Shown here: positions 25,034-37,659 of the stretch, in pieces
Layout of the letters: every line of letters begins with the position of its first letter
Position numbering within the stretch: the first letter of the stretch is position 1
DNA from: Membranipora membranacea
Lineage: Eukaryota; Bryozoa; Gymnolaemata; Cheilostomatida; Membraniporidae
Assembly: GCA_914767715.1 (NCBI GenBank)
Contig: OU612067.1
Coordinates: forward strand, 32,464,162 to 32,528,161
Length of the DNA stretch: 64,000 bases
Direction: 5' to 3'
The notes under the pieces: model-generated
Told to the model about the DNA's origin: nothing
The model's input: the letters and a program-made list of their open reading frames with translations, nothing else
The model's database searches: none
Made by a program: the position numbers and the translations under genes

Positions 25034-26762
25034 TGGCTTCTGGTAACATGTCAATTTGATTACCATACCAAGAACCCACCAACAACTATTTCAGATATTT
25101 TATTCTATGCTAAACTAATAAAATTTTCCTTTCAATGGATTTACAAAAAGCCTTTTTATTAGTTACTTTTAACAAGCCATTACACAAATATGCTATCACT
25201 TTAAAACTTTCATGAGAATCATTCCTTTTAGAAGCATTAGTTTACTCCAAAGTCTCATCTACGGCTTGTTTAATAACATAGCACTCTACCCAATTTAAGA
25301 TAATATGACATCAAACTTCACAGATGCAGAATCATGCTCTGCGTACAAAGTATGTGTGATTCTTTTGGGATATAGAATTTATGGCACTGGCAGGCTGACA
25401 AATCTTTCATCTCTGCACATAAAGTTATAGTAAAAAAAGGGCGAAAAGCAGGCATTGTCAACTCATGATTTGCTATACCTGGACAGTTAATTTGGATGTC
25501 TAAAAGTACCTAGCCTACTAGCTAGCTTTTAGTTCATACTCCCTTTGATATCATGGCCTTTGATGAAACTGAAAATCAGCATTTTTGTTTACCTTGCTGT
25601 CTGACCGTGCTCACCATGTTCTTAAAGTCTAAAATTCCGTAAAAATGAGACGCCTGCTTACTGTAAAGTCCACCTACAAAAGCTTTTAATGAACTAAATT
25701 ATTACAGCCAGTATTACTGTTTTCACTACCCAAGGAGCCTGCCTGTCACAACTTGGACTGTTTGCTTATAGGTAGTACTTTATCTGTGCTGATAGTTTGC
25801 TAAATTGATCCCGCTGTATTAGAGTATGGTTCTACTCCTGAGATCTCTTAGATGCAGGGAGAAATGAGAAATAAAGTCAACGGACGCCTCACAGCATTAG
25901 GACTAGGACGACTCTGCACTTATTTGATTCTGAACAATATTGAAATTTAAAACATCTGCACTTCAGGTAGTTTATATTAGAGGTCCTGCTATAGGTTTCA
26001 AATATTTTCATTTGTTTCATGACTAGGACTACTATGATTGGTGTAATCCTCCCATTTTAGCTAACCATCATTTACCGAAAACTTGTGGTTCAACCCAAAC
26101 TCTCTACGGCTACATCATAACAGGTATCACAGATTGGCAACTGTTTAATAGATATAATAACATTCAAAGTGTGCTTCTACACAAAAACAAACTTAATCAA
26201 CCTTTAATCAAGTCTACTCAGAAATCATACTGAATTAAAACAAAATAAATGTAAGATGGCACATCCTGTAAATGCTATTATTCACAGATCAATGGCAACC
26301 ATTGAAAGCATAACCAATAAAATGATGTATCTATGAAAAATAAAGCTGACATTATATAAGAAAGAAAAATAGTGGAAAAATAAATTTAATCATTATGGCA
26401 GTGTGATTGCAAAATATAAGCATTGGCAAGGTGAATCATAATAAAAGTTATCATCATGTAGCTGAATATATTAATGAAACAGTATTTATGGACAAAAAAA
26501 GACATACATTGATTGAATAGTAGATATCACAGCAAAGCATCACCAGAATATTAAGTAGAATCAAGGTACACTGACATGAAGCGTGTCGTCGGCTCAAGCG
26601 GATATAACAAATAAAATATAAAACTAAAACTTAAAACAAACAAAACCACAAGGTTCACACTCAAAAATACATTATATCATAACTAAATAAATAAGCTGAG
26701 ACTCTTGTGTAGATTGTCACTCAAATGCACAAATGGGGGTCAATCCTTATCACTGATACAAA
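25034..26762. other. Intergenic downstream of peroxidase copy 2
   Basis: A polyadenylation signal AATAAA lies at 25117-25122. The rest parallels A 3226-6272 without the LINE. No gene recognised. Confidence 0.6.
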
Positions 26763-27767
26763 ATAACACAATACCCGACGTAACACACTACCCGAGGTAA
26801 CACACTACTCGACGTAACATACTACCCGACGTAACATACTACCCGAGGTAACACACTACTCGATGTAACACACTACCCGAGGTAACACACTACTCGATGT
26901 AACACACTACCCGAGGTAACACACTACTCGACGTAACATACTACCCGAGGTAACACACAACTCGACGTAACACACTACCCGAGGTAACACACTACTCAAC
27001 GTAACACACTACTCGACGTAACACACTACCCGAGGTAACACACTACTCAACGTAACACACTACCCGAGGTAACACACTACTCAACGTAACACACTACCCG
27101 AGGTTACACACTACCCGAGGTAACACAATACTCGACATAACACACTACCCGAGGTAACACACTACTCAACGTAACACACTACCCGAGGTTACACACTACT
27201 TGACGTAACACACTACCCGAGGTAACACACTACTCGACGTAACACACTACCCGAGGTGACACACTACCCGACGTAACACACTACCCGACGTAACACACTA
27301 CCCGAGGTAACACACTACTCGATGTAACACACTACCCGAGGTAACACACTACTCGATGTAACACACTACCCGAGGTAACACACTACTCGACGTAACATAC
27401 TACCCGAGGTAACACACAACTCGACGTAACACACTACCCGAGGTAACACACTACTCAACGTAACACACTACTCGACGTAACACACTACCCGAGGTAACAC
27501 ACTACTCAACGTAACACACTACCCGAGGTAACACACTACTCAACGTAACACACTACCCGAGGTTACACACTACCCGAGGTAACACAATACTCGACATAAC
27601 ACACTACCCGAGGTAACACACTACTCAACGTAACACACTACCCGAGGTTACACACTACTTGACGTAACACACTACCCGAGGTAACACACTACTCGACGTA
27701 ACACACTACCCGAGGTGACACACTACCCGACGTAACACACTACCCGACGTAACACACTACCCGAGGT
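26763..27767. repeat. 17-bp satellite, expanded, with 459-bp higher-order repeat
   Basis: About 59 units of the taacacactacccgagg / taacacactactcgacg type. Rare variants recur at a fixed offset: cacacaactc at 26951 and 27410, and gaggttacacactacttg at 27187 and 27646, both 459 bp apart (27 units). So about 26846-27304 was itself duplicated to about 27305-27763. Confidence 0.95.
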
Positions 27768-28434
27768 GTTCGAGGTGTTCGAGGTGGCCGAGTTTATTAG
27801 CTTTTATTAGTTATGAAGTTTATTGACATCTGCTGTTTTGTAGTGTTTATTATCGACTGTGTCTTTATTAGCTTCCAGTACATTATCCTCTATACTAGAT
27901 GTACTCAGTCTCCTCACAGCCTCCTGTTAGTATAACACACAATCATGTATTACATACATTTAATATTATATTATGAAACAGCATATGCCTTTTATTGAAG
28001 TTATCGTCTCATTGACAGAGGGCAGACAACCCGACAAATGAAAATACAACTGTTTTCTAGTATCTTAAGCCATATTTCTGCTTGTATGCATAAATAGTGT
28101 TTGAAGAAAGTTTGTCAAGACAAATTTCTACGCTGTGCCCTAGGGGGATTACACACATAACTGTTGGGGAATTGGATAATGATTGAAAAAAATCTTCAAC
28201 CTGCCATTATCATTATCATTACAGATGTTGTGATCAAAAAGATAGATAAAACCAGGGAAGAGGAGCCTTCAAACCTACATTAGCTCAGAGATGTGTATAC
28301 ATATGCTTTGCCACTGGGTACAGATACTTCCTGCCTGGCCAGAGTGAGGTATTAGAATGTGATGAGAAGCTGGGAACCATAAATCAATATATAAGACACC
28401 AAATGGCTTATAGAGCAGATAACTTCTGCTGTTC
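27768..28434. other. Intergenic between satellite and the 3' end of the lectin gene
   Basis: 27768-28138 matches copy A. 28139-28434 is B-only sequence just past the lectin stop codon; it probably holds the 3' untranslated region. No other gene. Confidence 0.55.
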
Positions 28435-31400
28435 TCATATATAACTCACTGAATAAGTAGGGGGTAGATCAGGGTCGGTGGTATCCTGTCTCGTGATATT
28501 CCTCTGCTGATTCAAGCCTGATGTCCCGGCAGCTCCAGCAGCACCAGCAGCCTCGACAGCTTTACTCGGTGCTCTACATCCAGCTGCAGGAGAAGCCCTT
28601 GTCTTCTTCTTAAAACTCTGATCTAAGTTGTTACCTGAATTACAAAAAAGTGATAAGTGAGTTTCTCTTACGGTATAAGGCACTTTAGAATTTTGTCAGG
28701 TATTTGAAAATGAGTGTTTGACTTGTGGCTTTAGTTGTATGACTTCAGTCACCAAAGTCTGGCAGGTATAAATACTCTCATGTAGGAGTCACAATATGGG
28801 GTTGTCAAGGTGATTCCACAAATAATGATTTTTTTTGTAGATTTGATACATCCACCACATCGGCAACTCTTTTGTCTTCGTTTCACATGCAATATAACAC
28901 ATGGTGTAATTTGCTAATAGAACGTCATACCATCAGTGTAAATGCAGCTCAGATGATTTTTCTCAAATCACAGTTCAACTGCTAATAAACAACTAAGTAG
29001 TTAGTACTTACCAGATCCTGCTGCACCACTTCTATTCTCAGGGGGCGGGATAACTACACCCCTTTCCTCCTCCGTTTCTTCGTTCCACTGATTGTCGTCC
29101 ACATAACCCATCTCTACAGGCTGTAAGGCTATATGTGGTCTGTCACCCCTCTTACGCCGGGATACCATCGACCTGTGAATAATAAAGAGTGCTCATGCAG
29201 AAACATTCCTTCTGTAATTTGCCTGAAAGAGTCCCATTGCTAATGAGCCTTCATGTTGTACTTAGCAAAACATCAAATTATTTGACAAGGGATTTCAACG
29301 TCAAATTGAGGTGCAAACACGAAGATAAACTATTTCCAAGCTACTTATTTTGCATCAACATTTGCATATTTATCAGTGAGAAAGAACCTCACTTCCTCTT
29401 CGCAAAACAACAGCAGAACCATATCAGGTTTTTTGGAAGGACTGCAGTAAAAGAAAATCCAGAGAGAAATTAATGAGGTGGTGGAACAATATTTCTATCA
29501 TTGAGGAGCTGGGAACTTATTACATCACTGATTGATAAGCTAATGAAGATCTCACCCAATCTTTCCAGGGCTTCAAAATGGTAAAACACAAAGTGAAAGT
29601 AATCAGAGACGTAATAATATATACAGTGCTGTCCCCAGCAAGTCAGGTTAGGCGTAATATATACAGTGCTGTCCCCAGCAAGGCAGGTTAGGCGTAATAT
29701 ATACAGTGCTGTCCCCAGCAAGGCAGGTTAGGTGTAATATATACAGTGCTGTCCCCAGCAAGGCAGGTTAGGCGTAATATACACAGTGCTGTCCCCAGCA
29801 AGGCAGGTTAGGCGTAACGCCTTTCCACTAATACAAAGAGTCTTTCCAATTTTACTTGTGTCAATAATCATTTTCATCAGTAAAAATCAATATTCTCATT
29901 AGGAAAAAACAATTTAGGATTTGTCTTTATATGCTATACATGTGTTTCTATGACATCAAGTATTTTTATCCTCCTCACCTAAAAAACAAGAAACTCAAAC
30001 TGTTTATCTTAGATGCTTTAAGATGTATTTCCTGTCATCCTCAATATATCAGATTGAATTTAATCCACATCTTGGGCAAGAAAGATCCTGAGCTGATTTT
30101 GTATTGCTTGCCAGTGCGAAAAACTTGATAAAAATTCACTATTCTTATTCAGGGGAGATTTGGTGCTATCTTGTACACAGATAGCCCAATCATCCAAGTG
30201 TTTGTTGGTGCTTTTGTCCATTCCCACCTTTCAACTGAAAAACCTGGGGACAGCACTGATATATAATATTACACAGCATGATATATAATATTACACAGCA
30301 TGATATATAATATTACACAGCACGGATATATAATATTACACAGCACGGATATATAATATTACACAGCACGGATATATAATATTACACAGCACGGATATAT
30401 AATATTACACAGCACTGATATATAATATTACACAGCACTGATATATAATATTACACAGCACAGATATATAATATTACACAGCACGGATATATAATATTAC
30501 ACAGCATGATATATAATATTACACAGCATGATATATAATATTACACAGCACGGATATATAATATTACACAGCACGGATATATAATATTACACAGCACGGA
30601 TATATAATATTACACAGCACGGATATATAATATTACACAGCACTGATATATAATATTACACAGCACTGATATATAATATTACACAGCACAGATATATAAT
30701 ATTACACAGCACGGATATATAATATTACACAGCACTGATATATAATATTACACAGCACTGATATATAATATTACACAGCACTGATATATAATATTACACA
30801 GCACAGATATATAATATTACACAGCACTGATATATAATATTACACAGCACGGATATATAATATTACACAGCACTGATATATAATATTACACAGCACTGAT
30901 ATATAATATTACACAGCACGGATATATAATATTACACAGCACGGATATATAATATTACACAGCACTGATATATAATATTACACAGCACTGATATATAATA
31001 TTACACAGCACTGATATATAATATTACACAGCACGGATATATAATATTACACAGCACTGATATATAAAATTACACAGCATGGATATATAATATTACATAG
31101 CACGGATATATAATATTACACAGCACGGATATATAATATTACACAGCACTGATATATAATATTACACAGCACTGATATATAATATTACACAGCACTGATA
31201 TATAATAATACACAGCACGGATATATAATATTACACAGCACTGATATATAATATTACACAGCACGGATATATAATATTACACAGCACGGATATATAATAT
31301 TACACAGCACTGATATATAATATTACACAGCACGGATATATAATATTACACAGCACTGATATATAATATTACACAGCACGGATATATAATATTACACAGC

Positions 31401-34400
31401 ACTGATATATAATATTACACAGCACTGATATATAATATTACACAGCACTGATATATAATATTACACAGCACTGATATATAATATTACACAGCACGGATAT
31501 ATAATATTACACAGCACTGATATATAATATTAATCCTGGGGACAGCACTGATATATAATATTAATCCTGGGGACAGCACTGATATATAATATTACACATT
31601 ATTTCGTCTCTGAATATATAATATAGATGTGCACACCATTCAACTGTAACAACTCAAGTTCCATCAAACTGCAGCTGACCACAGCTGATCCACCAGCACA
31701 CTTTGCTTTGTCAGAAGGACTGTATTTGGGCTCTCCTAAATCACTACATAAGCATGACACATTCCTTACACTCAGTCAAATCAGATATCAATTATCAGAT
31801 ATTGAGGAATTAATAGTTTACAAGGATGCTATATGGCCATTTGCTGCACAGATCTCCGTTTCACTGCTAATGCTATTTTTTATGATGATTAAGTCAGTTT
31901 GAAGCTTGATGGATTGGATTGATTTGGCAGCAGCAGCTTAGATGTGTAAGATGAACCAGGGTCTTACGTTGCCATTACCTTAATGTGAGGACACCTTGTG
32001 CAATACCCAACAAAACAAGTCAGGGGGTCTTTCATAATGCAGGAAGGACATTTTCGCTCCTTTTGTTCCGAAAACCATTTCAATAAAGTCAATTGATGTA
32101 GAGAAGGATTTCGAGGTATAAGCTCAGTCAGGTCTTGTGACCATAGAAAATAAGAAAAGAATAGGTGATTTTTGAGATTTTCTAGAATTGAAAAGTTTTA
32201 AATTTAAATACAAACCTGCAGCAGTTGATGAGAAGAAAAATGGCAGCAAAGAAGATGATCAGGCCGGCTACTCCTCCGACTACTATACCAATTACTGTGT
32301 AAACACAATAATAAACAATAAATAATAATTATGGATCAGCAGGAATTCACCTATCTAGTATTCCTAGACTGGCATTGTAGTACATGAAAGAAAAACTAGA
32401 TGCGATCATCTCCTGAGTGAGATATTTTTAATTATTCATCATTTGAGCTTGAGTGTTGGTATGAGGTGTTTTAACCTTTCTTAAAGACTTAGTCAAAAGT
32501 TAGGGAGAGAAGACAAGTTAGGGAGAGAAGACAAGTTAGGGAGAGAAGACAGTGTGAAACTGAAAATGAAGAAAGGGGAGATTAGTTCACCCTGAAACTA
32601 AATACTAATAAACCGTTGTGTAGCATAAGAAGCCAGCATTATGCGACTTGAAATAGTTCCTTGTTAGAAATCAGATCGATTTCAGAATTGGTCCCGTGAG
32701 AAATCTCAAAATGTCAGCCATATGCAGACTAACAAGATATAAACGGATTCTGATTTGATACTGAAGTACTGCATCAAATTCAATTCACTTTGTCTGCATT
32801 TTGGGTAACTCGGATGCTACAGGTAAGCACCCATCGGAGGGGAGCAATTACAGATGCAGGCAAATTAGATCAAAAAGGATCTATAGTGCTCCACAGATTG
32901 ATGTTGCACATGGAAATTCATGAAGTCTGTAGAGTAGCTCAATATTAAATTCCTAAACTATCTTTATCGATACCATGAAAGCTTTATCACAACAGCCTAT
33001 ACTTTCATTAGACTGAAATAACGTTGCGTGACTTGCAGGGAGCCATCAAAACAAGCAAATATACAAAATCGAGAGGAGCATTTTCAATCTGGCTACATCT
33101 CAGGAAGTTATGGGCATCCATCCTCAAAACTCTACAATATGTAATTTAAGACATTGATGTATATGTTTAATGTTTACACCATAACTTTTATTGCTCAGCG
33201 AAAACAAAATATTTCTCAAACATGAGACTGTAATAAACGATGAATGAATGAATGAATGTGAATGTGAGAAGGTGATGGACAAATTAGCCAAGAACTTGTG
33301 AGTGAAAAACCATGCAGAGAAGCATATGTTTACTATGGTAGTGGTGTACTGTTCATAAGACAACTAGTTTGTTTCATATGTTGAGCCAAGGATGATGTTC
33401 TTACATACAAACTTACTGGCAGCAGTGGGCAGACCATTTTCTTCTTTTAAACCACATGGTATTTCTGTAATAACAAACATAGACAAGTGAGTACTATTGA
33501 AAAGTACATGATGGACCTAGTCGGAGCCCCCCCCCCCCCCCCACCCCGAGACTCTTGTTATGATATAGCTGTGGGTGTGAGGTTATATTTAGAGGTGTTG
33601 ATGTGTGATGGTTTGTCACTGAACATTTTGCGATTGAATAATGGCACCAAATGACTCATGGGGAAGGAGCAATGCATGAGGTCTTGTACCCCAAGTACTC
33701 ACTACATGATGGCACCGTATGACCCGTTAATGATGTTTGTCAACTGTCAGCCACAGATGCTCACAGATGCTCCGCTAAACTGGGCTCAAGTTGGCTAAGC
33801 AAGGCTCAGGTGAGGCCCATAAATCCTTAACACAAGCTATACATATCATACATACATACCATACTGACATATATAGCTGTACTGCTCTACAGCTGTACAC
33901 TGAAAGTCTCTCCAGCCCCATCTATCATCTTTATGCATGAGAACACAATCCTGACTGTTCAGAAAGTTGTTTGGTTCATCACGACCCCAGTTAGTGTATC
34001 CGCCCTCCACCACTTTACCTGAACAGGGCAACACAACAAAATAAGGTCCATTGAAGGCGAACTTACTGTCAAGTGACATTCTGACGTGCTACTTTGTCAG
34101 TCCAAGAAAAAACATTAGAGGCAGCTCGGTCCAAAAGAACTTTGAACCGCTGTTCAGAAACAAAGGTTACGAGCAGTCCACCGGCGCAAACACAAGTCAT
34201 CGATTTATCAACTTTGATTTTATTTGTCAATGGGCTGGATATTTAACTAACCATTTTTCCTCTCATTGATAACAATGTAAGAGTGTAGCCATTGATTAAA
34301 AGGTTGATTAAAATCCGATGTCTTATCACTCGCCCATCTCGAGGCATGGGCGGCGAAATATTATTGCCTTATTGGCGAGGCCGCAATATCTGCGCCAATT

Positions 34401-37400
34401 TGCTCTCAGTTTGCAGGTAGGTCAGAGCACACCTGGGGGATTCGAACCCACGACCTTCAACACTTGCGTGTTGAAGTCCGGCGCTCTAACCAATTGAGCC
34501 ACCTCCTACTCATAGTCATACATACCATCTACCCATGTATGCTTGTGTGTAGATACCAGTCTCTCTATACCGATCCAAACTCCTCGACGATCTGATATAA
34601 GATCTAACTTATCTCCTATATACCTCTGCTTAGCTTCATCACTGTAACAAATCAAAGGCAATAATAAGTAATCCAATAAAACAGTAGGTAATGAAATAGA
34701 TTGAATGTATGCACACACCCTGGCAAGATCTGGCTGCAAAACTTGAAATCACTCTTGTCATTTAATTTAGACGTGAGTCATTGTCATTTCTCACTCAAAT
34801 ATTCCACCATAGATAGGCCACTTGTGGCCAATGAATAAACATGGACTGCACAACAGTATGTTGTTCTTCTGTTACTTTTCAGCATTCCATTGCAAGAAAT
34901 GAACACAAGTTCATAGCTGTGGACAGGTAACAAAGTAATCTCATGCACAGCAGACTGGACGATTACGGTAAGACATTTTAGATGGAACTGACCACTCCGT
35001 ATCCACTTTTTCTCCCAGCATGGGTGCAGCACCCATATGTACATTGACACCGACTCATTTGTACCATCATCCAAATTAAAAAAAAATACAGTGTTCTTGT
35101 GAATAAGCTTCCCCCCCCCTACAGTTCAACTTTGGCCTTCAATCCCCATCAGTTTTTATTTCTTGGGAAAGCCCTGTGTGGTTTCAGTGAAACATGAGCG
35201 AGGATTGAGTGTTGCTGGAAATGCTTCTTTTTTTATCATACGCGAATGTAATATGCTATTAGTCAGCATCTTATGAAATACTTAGATATCTGATATATAC
35301 ACATTGACCGAGCCCGTGGCTCATCTTATATAAATATCAATAATTATTGACAGCCTGGCAGGGTGAGAAAGTGCAATACAATCAACAAACAGCATCACTT
35401 TTTTGGCAAAGCATAATATCTATTTAGGTATATGATATCTATCATAATATTATGCATGGCTACGATGCTGCCAGGCAGCCATTAGCAGCCATTAGCATAC
35501 CGCAACACAATATATACACAAGCCTTAGGATATATACTACATTTTTTTGCTAATCATGTCCAATCATCATTATCCCAATTCGCATTCTGCTATGAAGTGT
35601 ATTTTTTGTTAATGGGGGGTGGGGAGGTGGTGGTGGGGAGGTGATGACGTGGGGACGTGGGGAGGACGGGGACGTGGGGAGGGTCCAAATTATGAAAAAG
35701 TGGGGTTTTTGAGTCAAATCCTTGCGATCACCATAAACAGAGAATCATAGGTATTCTGGACTTTCAATTAGGAAAACTGCCCTCATAACATATAGTTAGT
35801 ATAGATTTGGTTCCATCAAGCACAGAGCAATTCAGGAACACGACCTCTAGCTGGCCTTGGTCACCTAAGCAAAGATCCGGTAACTATTTACCACATTTAA
35901 AAAAATCCCAAAAAAGCCGGAACTAGAGTGGCACAATGGCAGAGGATACAGTTGCAAATACTACCTATGAGTTAGGAAAAAGATAATGAAATGAGGTAGT
36001 TACACGAGCAGATATGTTATGTTTTAAGATTGTATATTGGTAGGGACGTCCATAACTTATCAAGGTAAGATTGTACATTGGTAGGGATGTCCATTACTTA
36101 TCAAGGTAAGATTGTACATTGGTAGGGTTGTCCATAACTTATCAAGGTAAGATTGTACATTGGTAGGGATGTCCATAACTTATCAAGGTAACTACAGCAA
36201 AAATATGAGATCATGAATAACTGAGTTTCTAATTTTGTTGGCACACATAAAAAATTCTGATATTTTCCAAGCTTGGGGCCGTTGGCTCACTTTACTTACT
36301 GATATTCATCAACCTTCCATAAGCCCATTACGAACATGCCGTATTTTTTATTAGGTATATAGGACATGGCCATTTTCAGCAGCGGGCAATAAAAAAACTT
36401 ACTAGGAAGTGCTAATCGCTTTTACCCAGAGTCTATTGAATGAAACCCATAAAAGTTCATTAATAAACCAGGAAATCAGCTAGTACAAAAAATGTTAATT
36501 AATAATATTGAACAAACTCAATGTTGCTACTCAGGAGGGTCTTTCAATTAGAGACAGTCAAAATCGCAACCTGATCGCGAGTTAGAGATACCTGCTAGGC
36601 TCTCGCTTTCATATCGCTCAGTCAGTGATGGAACTATATACATTCTGAGTGAGCGATTTGGGAGCGATTTTGTCTTATTGAAAGAACATTGGGTTATCAT
36701 TTTGAGCGATGTGATAGTGATAACTAGCTTCAGTAAAGTATCGCTCTTTCTAATTGACAGACCACCCTAGTAGTCACCTCGGCAATATCAAGGTTATCAA
36801 AAAGGTCAAGGAAACGTGAACCCAAACCAAAGTCATCAAGCGTAAAAATTGAATGCAGAGCTAATAATAACCTTAACTCCGTAGCTGCCCTGCGACCCTT
36901 AGGTTATACGAGTACTCACTCAATAGTGACAAGGTCAGCATTGATCTCCTGACAGCGACTTCTGGCATCCTGCCAATATAGCTGAGGTTTTATTACAAAC
37001 TTCAGACATGTACAGTGCTCGTACTTATACTCCCGCCATCCATCGCAGGCTATGTTAGGCACTGAAAATATATCAGATAGGATTTAACAGATTGCATTAG
37101 ACTTTTAGTGCTGTAACGTTAAACTCCAAGGGAAATAACGATTGGCTGTAGACATGGATTATAATTGTGTGACAACACGACAACATGGTTATTTTAATTT
37201 TTGCTGAGCTTCAATTCATCTAAGCGAGTAACAGAAACAGAAAAGGCCCTCTGTAAGCCTAAGGAGTAACTGTTACTCTGAGAATATACCATGTAATATA
37301 ATACATAGGTTAACACTTACCAACCTATAGACACCGAACATTGCAGGTTAAATATGTAAACTTGTGAGCATTGTAAGAACAAGAATGGTTATTTTCTGAT

Positions 37401-37580
37401 GAACATCGGTAGAACGCGATATGGAGTAGAAAGTTTTTATGAAGAAATCATGACAATACTACATAGGCCTATGCATCGTATGTGAATAGTGAAACACAAA
37501 TAGTACTTACCTTCATAAGTGTGGAAAGCTGATGGCGTGATAGCCAATAGTATAAATAGTGGCTCGCTGATTAAACCCAT
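28435..37580 (-). CDS. Type I transmembrane C-type lectin receptor with PPxY cytoplasmic motif
   Basis: Eight exons in transcription order: 37580-37511, 37061-36920, 34641-34526, 34018-33860, 33464-33417, 32294-32216, 29172-29012, 28634-28435; 324 residues, all GT-AG with matching phases. Residues 1-19 form a signal peptide (MGLISEPLFILLAITPSAF). The C-type lectin domain spans about 29-160: CDGWREYKYEHC, then LYWQDARSRCQEINADLVTI, then WIGIERL. Ca/sugar site: EPN at 124-126 (usually mannose-type) and WRD at 145-147 where WND is usual. A short stalk (CGLKEENGLPTAA) leads to a membrane helix at about 179-201 and a 120-residue cytoplasmic tail with a basic stop-transfer (RRKRG), an Ala/Gly-rich stretch and PPTY at 316-319, a WW-domain ligand consensus. 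It is probably a cell-surface pattern-recognition or adhesion receptor; the ligand is unknown. Introns carry two minisatellites and a SINE. A pseudogenised duplicate lies at 7245-7805. Confidence 0.9.
29612..29816. repeat. 40-bp minisatellite in lectin intron 7
   Basis: Five near-identical units, each containing cagtgctgtccccagcaagg and caggttaggcgtaatatata. The core ctgtccccag is the reverse complement of the ctggggacag strings that bound the second array at 30239-31600. Confidence 0.93.
30247..31596. repeat. 22-23-bp minisatellite, about 58 units, in lectin intron 7
   Basis: Units of gatatataatattacacagcacg, with cactg, cacag and catg endings. It is bounded at both ends by cctggggacagcactgatat (30239, and twice near 31534-31580), the inverted form of the core of the 29612-29816 array. 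It is noncoding and AT-rich. Confidence 0.95.
32497..32551. repeat. 18-bp tandem repeat
   Basis: Three copies of gttagggagagaagacaa in the intron between lectin exons 5 and 6. Confidence 0.9.
34289..34509 (-). mobile_element. tRNA-derived SINE, present only in copy B
   Basis: 221 bp absent from copy A at the same point (after gagtgtag). On the - strand it starts with a tRNA-like head: A box tggctcaattggttagagcg, then B box ggttcgaatcc. The anticodon arm is replaced by a strong hairpin (cttcaacac/gtgttgaag), so it is not a working tRNA. The body ends in ttaatcaaccttttaatcaa. It sits in lectin intron 3, between exons 3 and 4. No clear target duplication was found. Confidence 0.85.
36027..36190. 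repeat. 41-bp minisatellite, only in copy B
   Basis: Four units containing agattgtacattggtaggg and tccataacttatcaaggta. Copy A at the equivalent point (about 9157) has none, so it arose or was lost after the duplication. Confidence 0.92.
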
Positions 37581-37651
37581 AATTAGTATGACTTCTTTAT
37601 GATAGAGAATTATCACTCCTCTACTTGAGACTGCTAAGGATTATGGATTAG

Positions 37652-37659
37652 TATTTATA
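37652..37659 (-). promoter_or_regulatory. TATA box of the lectin receptor gene
   Basis: On the - strand the sequence reads TATAAATA, about 72 bases before the ATG at 37580, which places a likely start near 37625 with a leader of about 45 bases and no leader intron needed. Confidence 0.55.

Larger units (their letters stand above)
21798..36884. repeat. Segmental duplication, copy B
   Basis: Matches 1-9754. It contains peroxidase copy 2 and lectin exons 3-8; the match ends at 36884, 36 bases short of lectin exon 2. B-only sequence: 28139-33454 (lectin exons 6-8, most of exon 5 and two minisatellites), a SINE (34289-34509) and a 41-bp repeat (about 36027-36190). Because B keeps the complete lectin gene, the 5.3-kb difference is best read as a deletion in A. 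Confidence 0.95.

Noticed and set aside
30247-31596. CRISPR-like regular repeat
   Set aside because: Units abut without unique spacers, and the DNA is animal; it is a minisatellite.
31627-31902. 91-codon ORF on the + strand within the lectin intron
   Set aside because: No domain or transcript-like features; lies in a repeat-rich intron.
34430-34509. Functional tRNA gene
   Set aside because: Boxes A and B are present, but the anticodon arm is replaced by a long hairpin and a SINE body follows; the copy is missing from the duplicate locus.
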